From DQWO01 sp964478545 (lineage in GTDB: Bacteria; Desulfobacterota; Anaeroferrophillalia; Anaeroferrophillales; Anaeroferrophillaceae), in assembly GCA_964478545.1 (NCBI GenBank), contig CAYZIS010000009.1:1-64000 (forward strand): a DNA stretch of 64,000 nucleotides, written 5' to 3'. This document shows positions 7,944 to 16,292 of the stretch, in pieces. Numbering within the stretch: the stretch's first letter is position 1; every line of letters begins with the position of its first letter. The notes below the pieces were generated by a model that saw only the letters and a list, made by a program, of their open reading frames with translations, was not told where the DNA came from and ran no database searches. A program made the translations under genes and the position numbers.

Positions 7944-8876
7944 ATGAGCAGGAAAATTGCCGGTAATCTTGTCGATCTGGTAGGGAATACCCCACTGCTC
8001 CGGCTCCCTTCACTGTCCAGTGAGAGTAGAGCGAACATCATTGCCAAGCTGGAATATTTCAACCCCCTTTCCAGCGTCAAGGATCGAATTGCCATGGCTA
8101 TGATCAACGCCGGGGAAAAGGCAGGAAAATTAAAACCGGGGGGGTTGATTGTTGAGCCAACCAGCGGCAACACTGGTATAGGCCTGGCTTTTGTTGCCGC
8201 TGCCCGCGGTTACCGGCTGATTTTGACTATGCCGGATACCATGAGCGTGGAGCGGAGGAATCTGATGCGGTCTTTAGGGGCCAAGCTCGTCTTAACTCCG
8301 GGTAGCGTTGGTATGAAAGGGGCGATTGACCAGGCGGCAGAAATACAAGCTCAAAATCAGGGAAGTTTCATGCCCCAGCAGTTCAATAATCCGGCCAACC
8401 CGGAAATACACCGGCAGACAACTGCGGTTGAAATATGGCACGATACCGACGGCAAAGTTGACGTGCTGGTTGCCGGGGTGGGCACTGGCGGCACCATCAC
8501 CGGCTGCGGAGAATTTTTAAAAGGGAAAAAAGCGGGTATACAGATAATCGCCGTGGAACCGGCAGAATCCGCTGTCCTTTCCGGCCAGGCAGCTGCCCCC
8601 CATCGCATCCAGGGTATTGGCGCCGGATTTATTCCCGAAATACTAAACTTGGGGATCATTGATAAAATTATTACAACTTCGTCGGATGAAGCCGGGGCCA
8701 TGTGCCGACAACTGGCGGAAAAAGAAGGTCTTTTGGTCGGTATTTCCTCCGGGGCTGCAGCCGTTGCCGCCCTTAAAGTTGGACGGAAACCTGAAAACTT
8801 GGGGAAGGTAATTGTGGTTATTTTCCCTGACAGCGGCGAACGCTATCTGTCTACCTGGGCCTTTAATGAAACATAA
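7944..8876 (+). CDS. cysK: Cysteine synthase A (O-acetylserine sulfhydrylase)
   Basis: This 310-residue PLP enzyme makes cysteine from O-acetylserine and sulfide. The PLP lysine lies in SSVKDR (K46). The substrate loop PTSGNTG, the phosphate loop GTGGT and the C-terminal SSGAA region are all present, and length matches CysK. I place the start at the ATG at 7944, preceded by AAGGAAG, rather than the upstream TTG at 7929. The downstream neighbours nifU, nifS and cysE form a cysteine-to-Fe-S-cluster module, and CysE supplies O-acetylserine and normally forms a complex with CysK. Confidence 0.95.
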   Translation: MSRKIAGNLVDLVGNTPLLRLPSLSSESRANIIAKLEYFNPLSSVKDRIAMAMINAGEKAGKLKPGGLIVEPTSGNTGIGLAFVAAARGYRLILTMPDTMSVERRNLMRSLGAKLVLTPGSVGMKGAIDQAAEIQAQNQGSFMPQQFNNPANPEIHRQTTAVEIWHDTDGKVDVLVAGVGTGGTITGCGEFLKGKKAGIQIIAVEPAESAVLSGQAAAPHRIQGIGAGFIPEILNLGIIDKIITTSSDEAGAMCRQLAEKEGLLVGISSGAAAVAALKVGRKPENLGKVIVVIFPDSGERYLSTWAFNET

Positions 8877-8880
8877 GTTA

Positions 8881-9034
8881 AGCGATCAACTGTTAGCTGT
8901 CAGCATTTGGCTTTAAAAAATCAAGACATTATGTTCATGAGCAACAAAACCCAAAAGCTGACAGCTTGGAACAGGAAAAATGTTGTAATTATTGAACAAA
9001 TAGTTAACGGCTAAAAGCTAATAGCTCAATTCAG
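8881..9034. repeat. Dispersed repeat family C, copy 1 (terminal inverted TAGC-rich arms)
   Basis: The spacer between cysK and nifU begins with AAGCGATCAACTGTTAGC and ends with GGCTAAAAGCTAATAGCTC, imperfect inverted arms rich in TTAGC/GCTAA around a variable centre. Similar units lie at 49922-50283, 58710-58858 and 62790-62946, always in intergenic DNA. The element looks like a non-coding palindromic repeat or MITE. Confidence 0.6.
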
Positions 9035-9095
9035 GTAAAACATGAATATTCTTTTTTTTACAATGTAACCAGACCACTATTATGGAGCAATTATC

Positions 9096-9920
9096 ATGTG
9101 GGAATATACGGATAAAGTCAAAGAACATTTTCTGAATCCCAAAAATGTTGGGGAAGTTGAAAATCCTGACGGGGTAGGAGATGTGGGTTCCATTGCCTGT
9201 GGTGACGCCCTGTACCTGACCTTCAAGCTGGATGAACAGGGACACATTGCCGACGCCAAATTTAAAACCTTCGGCTGCGCCAGTGCCATCGCTTCCGCCT
9301 CAGCCCTGACCGAACTGATCAAAGGGAAAACCCTGGAAGAAGCGGAAAAAATTACCAACCAGGAAATAGCCAACTACCTGGGCGGCCTGCCAAAAGAAAA
9401 AATGCACTGTTCAGTCATGGGGCAGGAAGCCCTGGAACAGGCTATTGCTTCCTGCCGGGGAACTGAAGTAAAAAAGGCTGAAGGAGAAATCATTTGCGAG
9501 TGTTTTGGGGTAACCGATAAGGAAATCGAGCAGGCTGTGCGGGAAAACGGCCTGAAAACAGTGGAGGATGTTACCAACTATACCAAAGCTGGCGGCGGCT
9601 GTGAACGCTGCCATGATGATATCCGCAAGCTGATTGCTAAAGTTCGGGGAGAAACAAGTCCCGAAGAAAAAAAACCATTGACCAACATTCAGAAAATCAA
9701 ACTGATTGAGGAAACCATAGAACGGGAAATCCGCCCCTCTCTGCAGCAGGATGGAGGGAACATCGAACTGGTTGATATAATTGGCAATCGCGTTCAGGTA
9801 GCCACCCGTGGTGCCTGTGCATCCTGTCCTTCAGCTCCTATTACAATGAAGAGCCTGGTGGAGGCAAAGCTACGGGAATTTGTTTCTCCGGACTTAGTGG
9901 TTGAGGAGGTTTCCTCATGA
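9096..9920 (+). CDS. nifU: NifU, three-domain Fe-S cluster scaffold
   Basis: This 274-residue protein has the full NifU architecture. The N-terminal IscU-type scaffold has cysteines C35, C61 and C105. A central BFD-like [2Fe-2S] domain has C134, C136, C169 and C172. The C-terminal Nfu domain has CASC at C241/C244. It assembles Fe-S clusters from sulfur delivered by NifS. The stop overlaps the nifS start by four bases (ATGA), indicating coupled translation. No nitrogenase genes are visible nearby, so it probably serves general Fe-S assembly, as in many anaerobes. Confidence 0.95.
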   Translation: MWEYTDKVKEHFLNPKNVGEVENPDGVGDVGSIACGDALYLTFKLDEQGHIADAKFKTFGCASAIASASALTELIKGKTLEEAEKITNQEIANYLGGLPKEKMHCSVMGQEALEQAIASCRGTEVKKAEGEIICECFGVTDKEIEQAVRENGLKTVEDVTNYTKAGGGCERCHDDIRKLIAKVRGETSPEEKKPLTNIQKIKLIEETIEREIRPSLQQDGGNIELVDIIGNRVQVATRGACASCPSAPITMKSLVEAKLREFVSPDLVVEEVSS

Positions 9921-11098
9921 AGCCAATCTATGTGGACAATAATGCCACTACCCAGGTAGCTCCCAAGGTATTGGAAGCCATGCTCCCTTATTTCCGGGAA
10001 TATTACGGCAATCCTTCCAGTATGCATACGTTTGGCGGCCAAGTGGGACCAAAAATCCGGGAAGCCCGGGAGCAGGTGGCCGAATTGGTGGGTGCTAACG
10101 CCGATGAAATCCTTTTTACCAGCTGTGGTTCTGAAAGCGATAACACCGCCATTCATTCCGCCCTGACCAGCAATCCTGAAAAACGCCACATAGTTATCAG
10201 CCGGGTGGAACATCCGGCAATCCGCTCCTTAGTTGCCAGTCTGAGCAAGCAGGGATACCGGATTTCGGAAATTCCGGTTGATAGCCAGGGTCATCTTAAC
10301 CTGGAAAAGTTGCAGGAAAGCCTGACCCAGGATACAGCCATTGTTTCCATCATGTGGGCTAACAACGAAACCGGAGTCATTTTTCCCATAGAAAAAATTG
10401 CCGAAATGGTTCATCGCCATGGAATCATTTTCCATACAGATGCGGTACAGGCAGTGGGGAAAATCCCCGTAAATCTGCGCAATACCACCATTGACATGCT
10501 CTCCCTCTCTGGGCATAAGCTACATGCAGCAAAAGGAATTGGAGCTTTATTTATTCGTAAAGGAACTAAATTTTCCCCTTTTCTGATCGGAGGACACCAG
10601 GAACGGGGACGGCGGGCCGGGACCGAAAATGTTCCTGGAATCATCGGGCTGGGAGCCGGCTGCCAGCTGGCTAAAGAAAATATGGACCAGGAAAATTCCC
10701 GGGTCCGGAAGCTCCGTAACCACCTGGAAAAAGAGCTTCTCTACCGCATACCCAACTCGGTAGTCAACGGCGATCCGCTCCAGCGCCTGCCCAACACCAG
10801 CAATATCAGTTTCGAGTTTGTGGAGGGGGAAAGCATCCTGCTGATGCTCAATGAATTTAATATTTGTGCCTCATCAGGCTCAGCCTGCACTTCCGGTTCC
10901 CTGGAACCTTCCCATGTCATCCGGGCCATGGGAGTTCCCTTTACCATGGCCCACGGTTCCATTCGCTTCAGCCTCAGTATTTATAATACCCGGGAGGAAG
11001 TTGATTTCATCATTGAAAAGTTGCCACCGGTGATTGAACGTCTGCGCCTCATGTCGCCATTTGGCAACCAGGGCAATAAGGCCTGCACCCTGCAATAA
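9917..11098 (+). CDS. nifS: NifS-type cysteine desulfurase
   Basis: This 393-residue class V aminotransferase-fold enzyme removes sulfur from cysteine as an enzyme-bound persulfide and passes it to NifU. The PLP-binding lysine is K201 in LSGHKLH. The catalytic cysteine is C324 in ASSGSACTSG, in the short-loop class typical of NifS/IscS. The N-terminus begins directly with the YVDNNATT strand. It overlaps nifU by four bases, and cysE follows 44 bases later. Confidence 0.95.
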   Translation: MKPIYVDNNATTQVAPKVLEAMLPYFREYYGNPSSMHTFGGQVGPKIREAREQVAELVGANADEILFTSCGSESDNTAIHSALTSNPEKRHIVISRVEHPAIRSLVASLSKQGYRISEIPVDSQGHLNLEKLQESLTQDTAIVSIMWANNETGVIFPIEKIAEMVHRHGIIFHTDAVQAVGKIPVNLRNTTIDMLSLSGHKLHAAKGIGALFIRKGTKFSPFLIGGHQERGRRAGTENVPGIIGLGAGCQLAKENMDQENSRVRKLRNHLEKELLYRIPNSVVNGDPLQRLPNTSNISFEFVEGESILLMLNEFNICASSGSACTSGSLEPSHVIRAMGVPFTMAHGSIRFSLSIYNTREEVDFIIEKLPPVIERLRLMSPFGNQGNKACTLQ

Positions 11099-11142
11099 CA
11101 TCACTCTGGATCAGAACTGATATAATTTGGGAAAATAAAGTT

Positions 11143-12099
11143 ATGAATAATATCACCACCCCGGAACAATGTACTGAACGACTGGAAATTTCCAGCCAGC
11201 ACCGCCTGGAAATACCCCAGGTGGTTGACCAACTGGTAGCCACCTGCAAGAGCGGGCAATGCTATGAACACCTGGCGCCGGAACCTATGCCGTCACGCGG
11301 GATCACTATCGAAATCATTCATCAATGCCGCATGATTCTGTTCCCGGGTTACTTTACCCGTCCCCGGATAGACCCCGTCACTATTGAATATTACCTGGGT
11401 CAGGAGGTTTCCAACCTCCATGAAATGCTTACTGAACAGATTATCCTGGCAGTCCGCCACAATTGCCTCCGTTACCACGAATCGTGCAGTCATTGCGAAG
11501 TACGGGGATACGAAGCAGCCATTACTTTTATCAAGGAGCTTCCCCGGTTGCGGATCATGCTGGCCAATGACGTGCGCGCCGCCATAGAAGGGGACCCCGC
11601 CGCAAAAAGCATGGATGAGGTTATTTTCAGTTACCCGGGACTTTTTGCCATCACCATCTACCGGCTTGCCCATCTGCTCCGCAAACTGGATGTGCCGCTG
11701 CTGCCCCGGATTATGACTGAGTATGCCCACAGCAAAACCGGCATTGATATCAACCCGGGAGCGGAAATCGGTGAACATTTTTTCATCGATCATGGCACCG
11801 GTATTGTTATTGGTGAAACAACCGCTATCGGCAACCGAGTACGCATCTATCAGGGGGTAACCCTTGGAGCCCTGTCACTGTCAAAAGATGCCGGGATACG
11901 CTACCGGGATATAAAACGTCATCCGACTATTGAAGACGAGGTAATTATCTATTCCGGGGCTACCATCCTGGGAGGGGATACAGTGATTGGTGCCCGCTCC
12001 ATCATCGGCGGGAATGTCTGGATCACCAAATCCATCCCCCCGGATACGAAAGTCCTGCTGAAAAACCCTGAGCTGATCCATATTACCAGCGAAGGCTGA
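11143..12099 (+). CDS. cysE: Serine O-acetyltransferase
   Basis: This 318-residue enzyme forms O-acetylserine from serine and acetyl-CoA, the first committed step of cysteine synthesis. The C-terminal third is a left-handed beta-helix of hexapeptide repeats with IDHGTGIVIGET (catalytic His), followed by the GVTLGAL stretch. The N-terminal ~170 residues are helical and contain a cysteine-bearing insert (ESCSHCEVRGYE). The length is greater than E. coli CysE and matches the longer serine acetyltransferases of anaerobes. Placement after cysK-nifU-nifS supports a supply line for cysteine to Fe-S assembly. Confidence 0.92.
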   Translation: MNNITTPEQCTERLEISSQHRLEIPQVVDQLVATCKSGQCYEHLAPEPMPSRGITIEIIHQCRMILFPGYFTRPRIDPVTIEYYLGQEVSNLHEMLTEQIILAVRHNCLRYHESCSHCEVRGYEAAITFIKELPRLRIMLANDVRAAIEGDPAAKSMDEVIFSYPGLFAITIYRLAHLLRKLDVPLLPRIMTEYAHSKTGIDINPGAEIGEHFFIDHGTGIVIGETTAIGNRVRIYQGVTLGALSLSKDAGIRYRDIKRHPTIEDEVIIYSGATILGGDTVIGARSIIGGNVWITKSIPPDTKVLLKNPELIHITSEG

Positions 12100-12306
12100 T
12101 GCTATAGTTTGTGTCCCCAGGCAACCATCCTTCTCCCTGTCCTGGAAATCCGGAACATCCGGTTCCTGACCACTGAGTTTTTTCTCCAGAGCCATTGACA
12201 TCCATATAAAAATCAGTTTAATAATTAAGTACAACATCGTCACGTGACTTTCAAGCTGTCGAAATAATAAGTTTCACTTTTATTCCCCTTTTATACACTA
12301 AAATTT

Positions 12307-12320
12307 TTGACTTAAATCAA
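12307..12320. promoter_or_regulatory. FNR/HcpR-like palindrome upstream of the MetE-like/HAO pair
   Basis: The sequence TTGACTTAAATCAA matches the CRP/FNR-family half-site pattern TTGAY-N4-ATCAA and differs from the FNR consensus at one base. It sits about 80 bases before the chosen start of the MetE/UROD-like gene and upstream of the octaheme cytochrome. Regulators of this family (FNR, HcpR) control anaerobic and nitrosative-stress genes. The assignment is based on motif only. Confidence 0.55.
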
Positions 12321-12400
12321 AGTCTTTTCATTATTTCCATGACAAAAGAGCTGTTATGCCTTCGTCATGGAGTAGAATGTCGGACTATATGGAGCATCAT

Positions 12401-13426
12401 ATGCCTTTACCCGGAAACTTGCTGACCACGGCCATGGGCGTTATGCCACACAAAGATATTGACCGGGCTTTGCAACTTGCCATGTCTCTTGACATTCCTT
12501 TCTGGCCTCAGCTGCCCCACTACAGCTATTATGAAGACATGTATGTCCAGGCAGCTGAACATTTTCCTGGAATAATCCTTGATATAAAGAAGAAAACCCT
12601 GCGTTTTACCACTGACAGATTCATCAATGAACTGGAAGAGGTCCTCAACCATTTTGAGGAACCGGAATATTTTGATGTCAGCAATCAGTATTCCGCCGTT
12701 TACCAGAAGTTCCTCTCCTATGACCTCTCCAGCTACCCGGCCATCCGCGGCCAGCTGGAGGGTCCAATCAGCTTCGGTTTTTACATTAAAGATGAAAACG
12801 ACCGACCGATCCTTTTCAACGATATGGTACGGCCCTTTCTCTTTGAATTCATGTCCAAACGGATCAACGTCCAATTGGCCCGGTTGAAGAAAAAGAATCC
12901 CAACGCTTTTATGTTTATTGATGAGCCGGGGCTCCAGTTTCTCTTCAGTGCCATGTCCGGCTACAGCGATGTTTTCGCCCGGGAAGATATCAACAACCTC
13001 TTTGCCATGATCGAACGACCCCGGGGAATTCATCTCTGTGGCAACCCGGACTGGGATTTCCTGCTGGGATTCGACATGGACATTGTTTCCATCGACCTCT
13101 ATACCAACTCAAAAGTCCTGCCCCTCTGCACCAAAGCTATTATCAATTTCTTTGAGCGGGGTGGTGTCATTGTCTGGGGCATTGTCCCCACCAACATAGA
13201 ACCATTTGAACGGGAAACCATGGACAGCCTGATAAAACTGTTGGAAAGTACCTGGGAAGGATTGTATAAAGAAGGCCTCGACCGGGATTTTCTTCTTTCC
13301 CACAGCCTCCTGTCACCAGCCACCTGCTGTCTGATTAATCCGGACAAGGAAAAAACGGTGGAAAAAGCTTTTCAGCTTACCAAGGATCTTTCAACCCATT
13401 TGCGCAACCGGTATAAACTATCATAA
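12401..13426 (+). CDS. MetE/UROD-like (cobalamin-independent methionine synthase-type) TIM-barrel protein
   Basis: The 341-residue product resembles the UROD/MetE-like superfamily: an early LLTTAMGVMPHKD strand, EGPISFG in the middle, IDEPGL, HLCGNPDW, and a C-terminal SPATCCLINP that parallels the zinc-thiolate region of MetE-type methyltransferases. It is much shorter than full MetE, so it may be a core methyltransferase acting on methyl carriers or an uncharacterised homologue. I chose the ATG at 12401 because GGAG lies six bases upstream; 12377 and 12356 are in-frame alternatives. It precedes the octaheme cytochrome by about 100 bases and may be co-transcribed. Confidence 0.65.
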   Translation: MPLPGNLLTTAMGVMPHKDIDRALQLAMSLDIPFWPQLPHYSYYEDMYVQAAEHFPGIILDIKKKTLRFTTDRFINELEEVLNHFEEPEYFDVSNQYSAVYQKFLSYDLSSYPAIRGQLEGPISFGFYIKDENDRPILFNDMVRPFLFEFMSKRINVQLARLKKKNPNAFMFIDEPGLQFLFSAMSGYSDVFAREDINNLFAMIERPRGIHLCGNPDWDFLLGFDMDIVSIDLYTNSKVLPLCTKAIINFFERGGVIVWGIVPTNIEPFERETMDSLIKLLESTWEGLYKEGLDRDFLLSHSLLSPATCCLINPDKEKTVEKAFQLTKDLSTHLRNRYKLS

Positions 13427-13526
13427 ACAATGAAAAAAAGGAGGGAATGGAACAAAACCTGGGATGGTGAAAAAGAAATTCATTGGAAGAAATGATAACG
13501 TAAGCGGAAGAGGAGGGAAGCAAAAG

Positions 13527-14810
13527 ATGAAATTTAGAAGATTTTTATTATTGGTCTCGGCTGTGGCCTTGGTGCTTGCCTTGACAATCAGCGGCAAAGT
13601 CATGGCGGCGGAAAATACCTGTATCTCCTGTCATGAAAAGGTATCCCCGGGACAGGTGGCTGACTGGCGAACCAGTATACACTCGGCTGAGGATGTAAGC
13701 TGTGCTGATTGCCACGGCAGCAAACACCAGAAAGCCAATGATGGTGATCTGGCGGTCCTGCCCAGCGAGCATGTCTGCGCTGAATGCCATGAAGAACAAT
13801 TCTCCCAGTTTTCCAAGGGTAAACATAACTTTGGCTGGACATCCTTGAACGCCATGAATATCACCCACGTGGAACCAGACGAGTTGATGGAAGGAGGCCG
13901 GGGTTGCGGTGGCTGTCATAACATGGGTATCAAGAGCGAGGCCCAGAAAAAAGAGCAGATGGACAAGGACTATCGCTACCAGAATAACTCCTGTGACGAA
14001 TGTCACACCCGCCATAGCTTCTCTAAGAAGGAAGCCCAGGATCCCCATGCCTGCCAGCAATGCCATATGGGCTATGATCATCCCCAGTGGGAGATGTGGA
14101 GCAGCGCCAAGCATGGGACCCGCTGGTTCGCCAGGGAGGCCGGCCGCCTGGATAAAAACGCCCCGGCACCCACCTGCCAATTCTGTCATTTGCCCAATGG
14201 TAATCACGAAAATCATACCGCCTGGGGTTTTCTCGGCGTTCGCCTGCCATTGCCTGAGGATAAACAATGGGCTGCCGACCGGGTAACAATTCTGAAAGCT
14301 CTCGGCGTCCTCGACCCTTTTACCGGGAAACCAACCGCTCGTCTCGCACTGGTCACTTCGGTTGACATGGTCCGCGCAACCCAGGAAGCCTGGGAAACTG
14401 AACGGGAAAAAATGATCAAGACCTGTGCCAAGTGCCACGCGGAAAAATACGCCCGCTCACAGCTGGAAATGGGTGATTCAATGCTGCAGAAAGCCGACCG
14501 CCTGCTGGCCGAAGGCATTGAGATCGTCGCCGGCCTCTATAAAGACGGAACTATCAAAAAACCGGACACCTATACCTTTGCCTATCCCGACTTTTTCTAC
14601 TTCCTGCGCACCGGCGGCGGCAATCTGGACCAGGCAACGTTTATTGAGCAGGTGCTGTTCCAGATGTACATGAAGCATCGGATGCGCACCTACCAGGCGC
14701 AGTTCCATGTCAATCCGGATTACGCCTACTGGTACGGCTGGGCGATGATGACCAAGGACCTGGTGGAAATTAAGGACCTGGCCCACACCATGCGGGCAAC
14801 CCACAAATAG
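13527..14810 (+). CDS. Octaheme hydroxylamine-oxidoreductase-like cytochrome c (HAO family)
   Basis: The 427-residue exported protein has a signal peptide ending near VMAAENT and eight CxxCH heme sites: CISCH, CADCH, CAECH, CGGCH, CDECH, CQQCH, CQFCH and CAKCH. Heme number, length and the C-terminal helical domain fit the HAO family. In anaerobes, HAO-like octahemes without the nitrifier crosslink are thought to reduce nitrite or hydroxylamine to ammonia. The ATG at 13527 is preceded by GAGGAGGG; an upstream in-frame ATG at 13464 would disrupt the signal peptide. Periplasmic. A strong hairpin terminates the gene. Confidence 0.9.
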   Translation: MKFRRFLLLVSAVALVLALTISGKVMAAENTCISCHEKVSPGQVADWRTSIHSAEDVSCADCHGSKHQKANDGDLAVLPSEHVCAECHEEQFSQFSKGKHNFGWTSLNAMNITHVEPDELMEGGRGCGGCHNMGIKSEAQKKEQMDKDYRYQNNSCDECHTRHSFSKKEAQDPHACQQCHMGYDHPQWEMWSSAKHGTRWFAREAGRLDKNAPAPTCQFCHLPNGNHENHTAWGFLGVRLPLPEDKQWAADRVTILKALGVLDPFTGKPTARLALVTSVDMVRATQEAWETEREKMIKTCAKCHAEKYARSQLEMGDSMLQKADRLLAEGIEIVAGLYKDGTIKKPDTYTFAYPDFFYFLRTGGGNLDQATFIEQVLFQMYMKHRMRTYQAQFHVNPDYAYWYGWAMMTKDLVEIKDLAHTMRATHK

Positions 14811-14832
14811 AAGTTCTCATTTTTCAATCTTG

Positions 14833-14871
14833 AACCAGAAAAGCACCTGAACTCCGGGTGCTTTTCTGGTT
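14833..14871. terminator. Strong hairpin terminator after the octaheme cytochrome gene
   Basis: AACCAGAAAAGCACC pairs perfectly over 15 bases with GGTGCTTTTCTGGTT around a short loop, 22 bases after the stop codon. The T-run after it is weak (TATTGTCC), but the stem itself is long. Confidence 0.8.
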
Positions 14872-15046
14872 ATTGTCCTTCCATAAAGTTCTCATTTTTC
14901 AATCAATTCTTTTCCCTGCAGAAAAACTTTCTTAACCTTGACAAAAATAACTTTATACTATCTTAACAAAGATGTTTCATAACGGATGATCTCATCGGCT
15001 AATCCCCGGCAAATGGCTGGGATCTCATCATATGAAGGAAAAGGCC

Positions 15047-15190
15047 ATGAAAAAAGAACTGATCATCGTTGTTGAGGATGAAGCTGATATCCGTGAGGTA
15101 CTGGAATACAATCTGGAACGGGAAGGCTACAAAGTCCTGACGGTAGCGGACGGCCTATTTTCACCTCGGCTTCCCCCTGTGTCAGGATAG
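15047..15190 (+). pseudogene. Truncated PhoB-type response regulator (N-terminal fragment)
   Basis: The frame from ATG at 15047 encodes the start of a receiver domain: ELIIVVEDEADIREVLEYNL with the acidic pair and first helix of a PhoB-like regulator, then GYKVLTVADG. After about 36 residues it breaks into unrelated sequence and stops at 15190. The phosphorylation site and DNA-binding domain are missing, so it is inactive. Confidence 0.8.
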
Positions 15191-15192
15191 AT

Positions 15193-15270
15193 GTCGGCCC
15201 CACCACTCGTATTTTCACCAACCCCACGCACCAGTTGACGGAAGACTACATCACCGGACGCTTCGGTTGA
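15193..15270 (+). pseudogene. C-terminal scrap of PstB (phosphate ABC transporter ATPase)
   Basis: The 25 codons before the TGA at 15268 encode GPTTRIFTNPTHQLTEDYIT followed by GRFG, the characteristic carboxy-terminus of PstB. No ATPase domain precedes it. It directly follows the phoB fragment, so an internal deletion probably fused the ends of a former pst-pho locus. Confidence 0.8.
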
Positions 15271-15366
15271 TCCCCTATTTGCTCGGGCATAGTTTTTCAG
15301 AGAATCTCAAAGCTTGAGATCTCGAGGGAAACATGTTTTATCACCGAAAATATCTACCGTGATTGG

Positions 15367-15384
15367 CAGGTTTCCTTCATCACA
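15367..15384 (+). repeat. Left copy of 18-bp direct repeat flanking the defence island
   Basis: CAGGTTTCCTTCATCACA occurs here and again, same orientation, at 28799-28816 inside the 3' end of the MFS gene. The 14 bases before it also correspond, differing only by transitions. Read on the minus strand it would encode VMKETC like the MFS C-terminus, so the left copy looks like a displaced 3' end. Confidence 0.6.
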
Positions 15385-15630
15385 CCGGAAAATGCCATGA
15401 ACCGTCCGGATAGAAACTGGGATCTAATCCATGGAAAACTGACTTTCTGTGCTTCGCTGTCCTGCTTCGCTTGAAAGCCGGCCTCTGCCATCCATGATTT
15501 CGGTGTTCAGTTCGGGAAATCAGATCCGGCCGGTTTGGCAGTATGATTACGATCTCGGCCGTAACTGGCAACGAGTGGTCTCTGAACCATATCATAAAAA
15601 ATGCAGTAACGATATTCTTGCAAAATATAC

Positions 15631-15659
15631 TTGACAAATATCTTATTACTTTGTATCTT
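15631..15659 (+). promoter_or_regulatory. Promoter of the restriction-modification operon
   Basis: TTGACA at 15631-15636 and TATCTT at 15654-15659 are separated by exactly 17 bases, 40 bases before the first gene of the island, which has AAGGTGA as ribosome binding site. Confidence 0.65.
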
Positions 15660-15698
15660 ATGTAGGAACAGCATTACAGCATATTATAAGGTGAGCTG

Positions 15699-16292
15699 AT
15701 GAAGATAAAAATAAAAAAACTGGCGATGGTGCAGATGGGATATTCATTCCGATCCCGTCTTGAAGCCTCCAGTAGCGGTGGCGTCGCGGTTATCCAGATG
15801 AAAGACCTTCTTGATGACAACACGGTTGGCTGTGGTGACTTGGTAAAAATTGATATGGAGATGGTCAAAGAACATCACCTTGTGCAGAAGGGAGATTTGG
15901 TTTTCAGGTCGCGTGGACACGTAACTACGGCAGCGGTTCTTCTTGAGGAACCGGGGAAGGCGGTTGTTGCCGCTCCTCTATTAAGGATAAGGATTACCAA
16001 GCCGGACAGGGTTTTGCCCGAGTATCTGAACTGGTACATCAGCCAACGGGATGCGCAGATTTTCCTGACCAGCAGAGCCAAAGGCACGGTCCAGAAGATG
16101 ATCAGCAAACAGGCGATTGAGGAGCTTGAAGTTTCATTGCCAAGTTTGGAAAAACAGAAAAATATCGTTGAGCTGGCATCGCTTATCGCGAGAGAACAAA
16201 ACCTGCTTCAGCAGATTTCCGAAAAGCGGGAGAAATACATCTCAACAGTACTCATGCAGTTTGCCAAAGGAACCACGAATGCACACCAATAA
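15699..16292 (+). CDS. Half-size HsdS-like specificity protein
   Basis: This 197-residue protein resembles one target-recognition half of a type I restriction specificity subunit: an N-terminal TRD-like region (MGYSFRSR..., KGDLVFRSRG, LLRIR), the LPEYLNWYI and RAKGTVQKMISKQAIEELEV segments, and a helical tail with LPSLEKQKNIVELA. Full HsdS has two such halves, so this one may act as a dimer or accessory specificity factor. Its last residues (TTNAHQ) are encoded by a palindromic repeat that has replaced the original stop. It opens the operon with its own promoter. Confidence 0.7.
   Translation: MKIKIKKLAMVQMGYSFRSRLEASSSGGVAVIQMKDLLDDNTVGCGDLVKIDMEMVKEHHLVQKGDLVFRSRGHVTTAAVLLEEPGKAVVAAPLLRIRITKPDRVLPEYLNWYISQRDAQIFLTSRAKGTVQKMISKQAIEELEVSLPSLEKQKNIVELASLIAREQNLLQQISEKREKYISTVLMQFAKGTTNAHQ

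Larger units (their letters stand above)
14811..15630. other. Long gene-poor stretch carrying a terminator, decayed phosphate-regulon genes and a direct repeat
   Basis: Between the octaheme cytochrome and the restriction operon there is no intact gene. The stretch holds the hairpin at 14833-14871, flanked by a 19-base direct repeat (14811-14829 and 14886-14904, beginning AAGTTCTCATTTTT), then remnants of phoB and pstB, then an 18-base sequence repeated at 28799. From about 15385 to 15600 I see nothing recognisable. It reads as a deletion/insertion scar at the edge of the defence island. Confidence 0.55.

Noticed and set aside
15380..15637. 85-codon minus frame before the restriction operon
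   Set aside because: No ribosome binding site and no protein-like signature; it overlaps the scar and the operon promoter.
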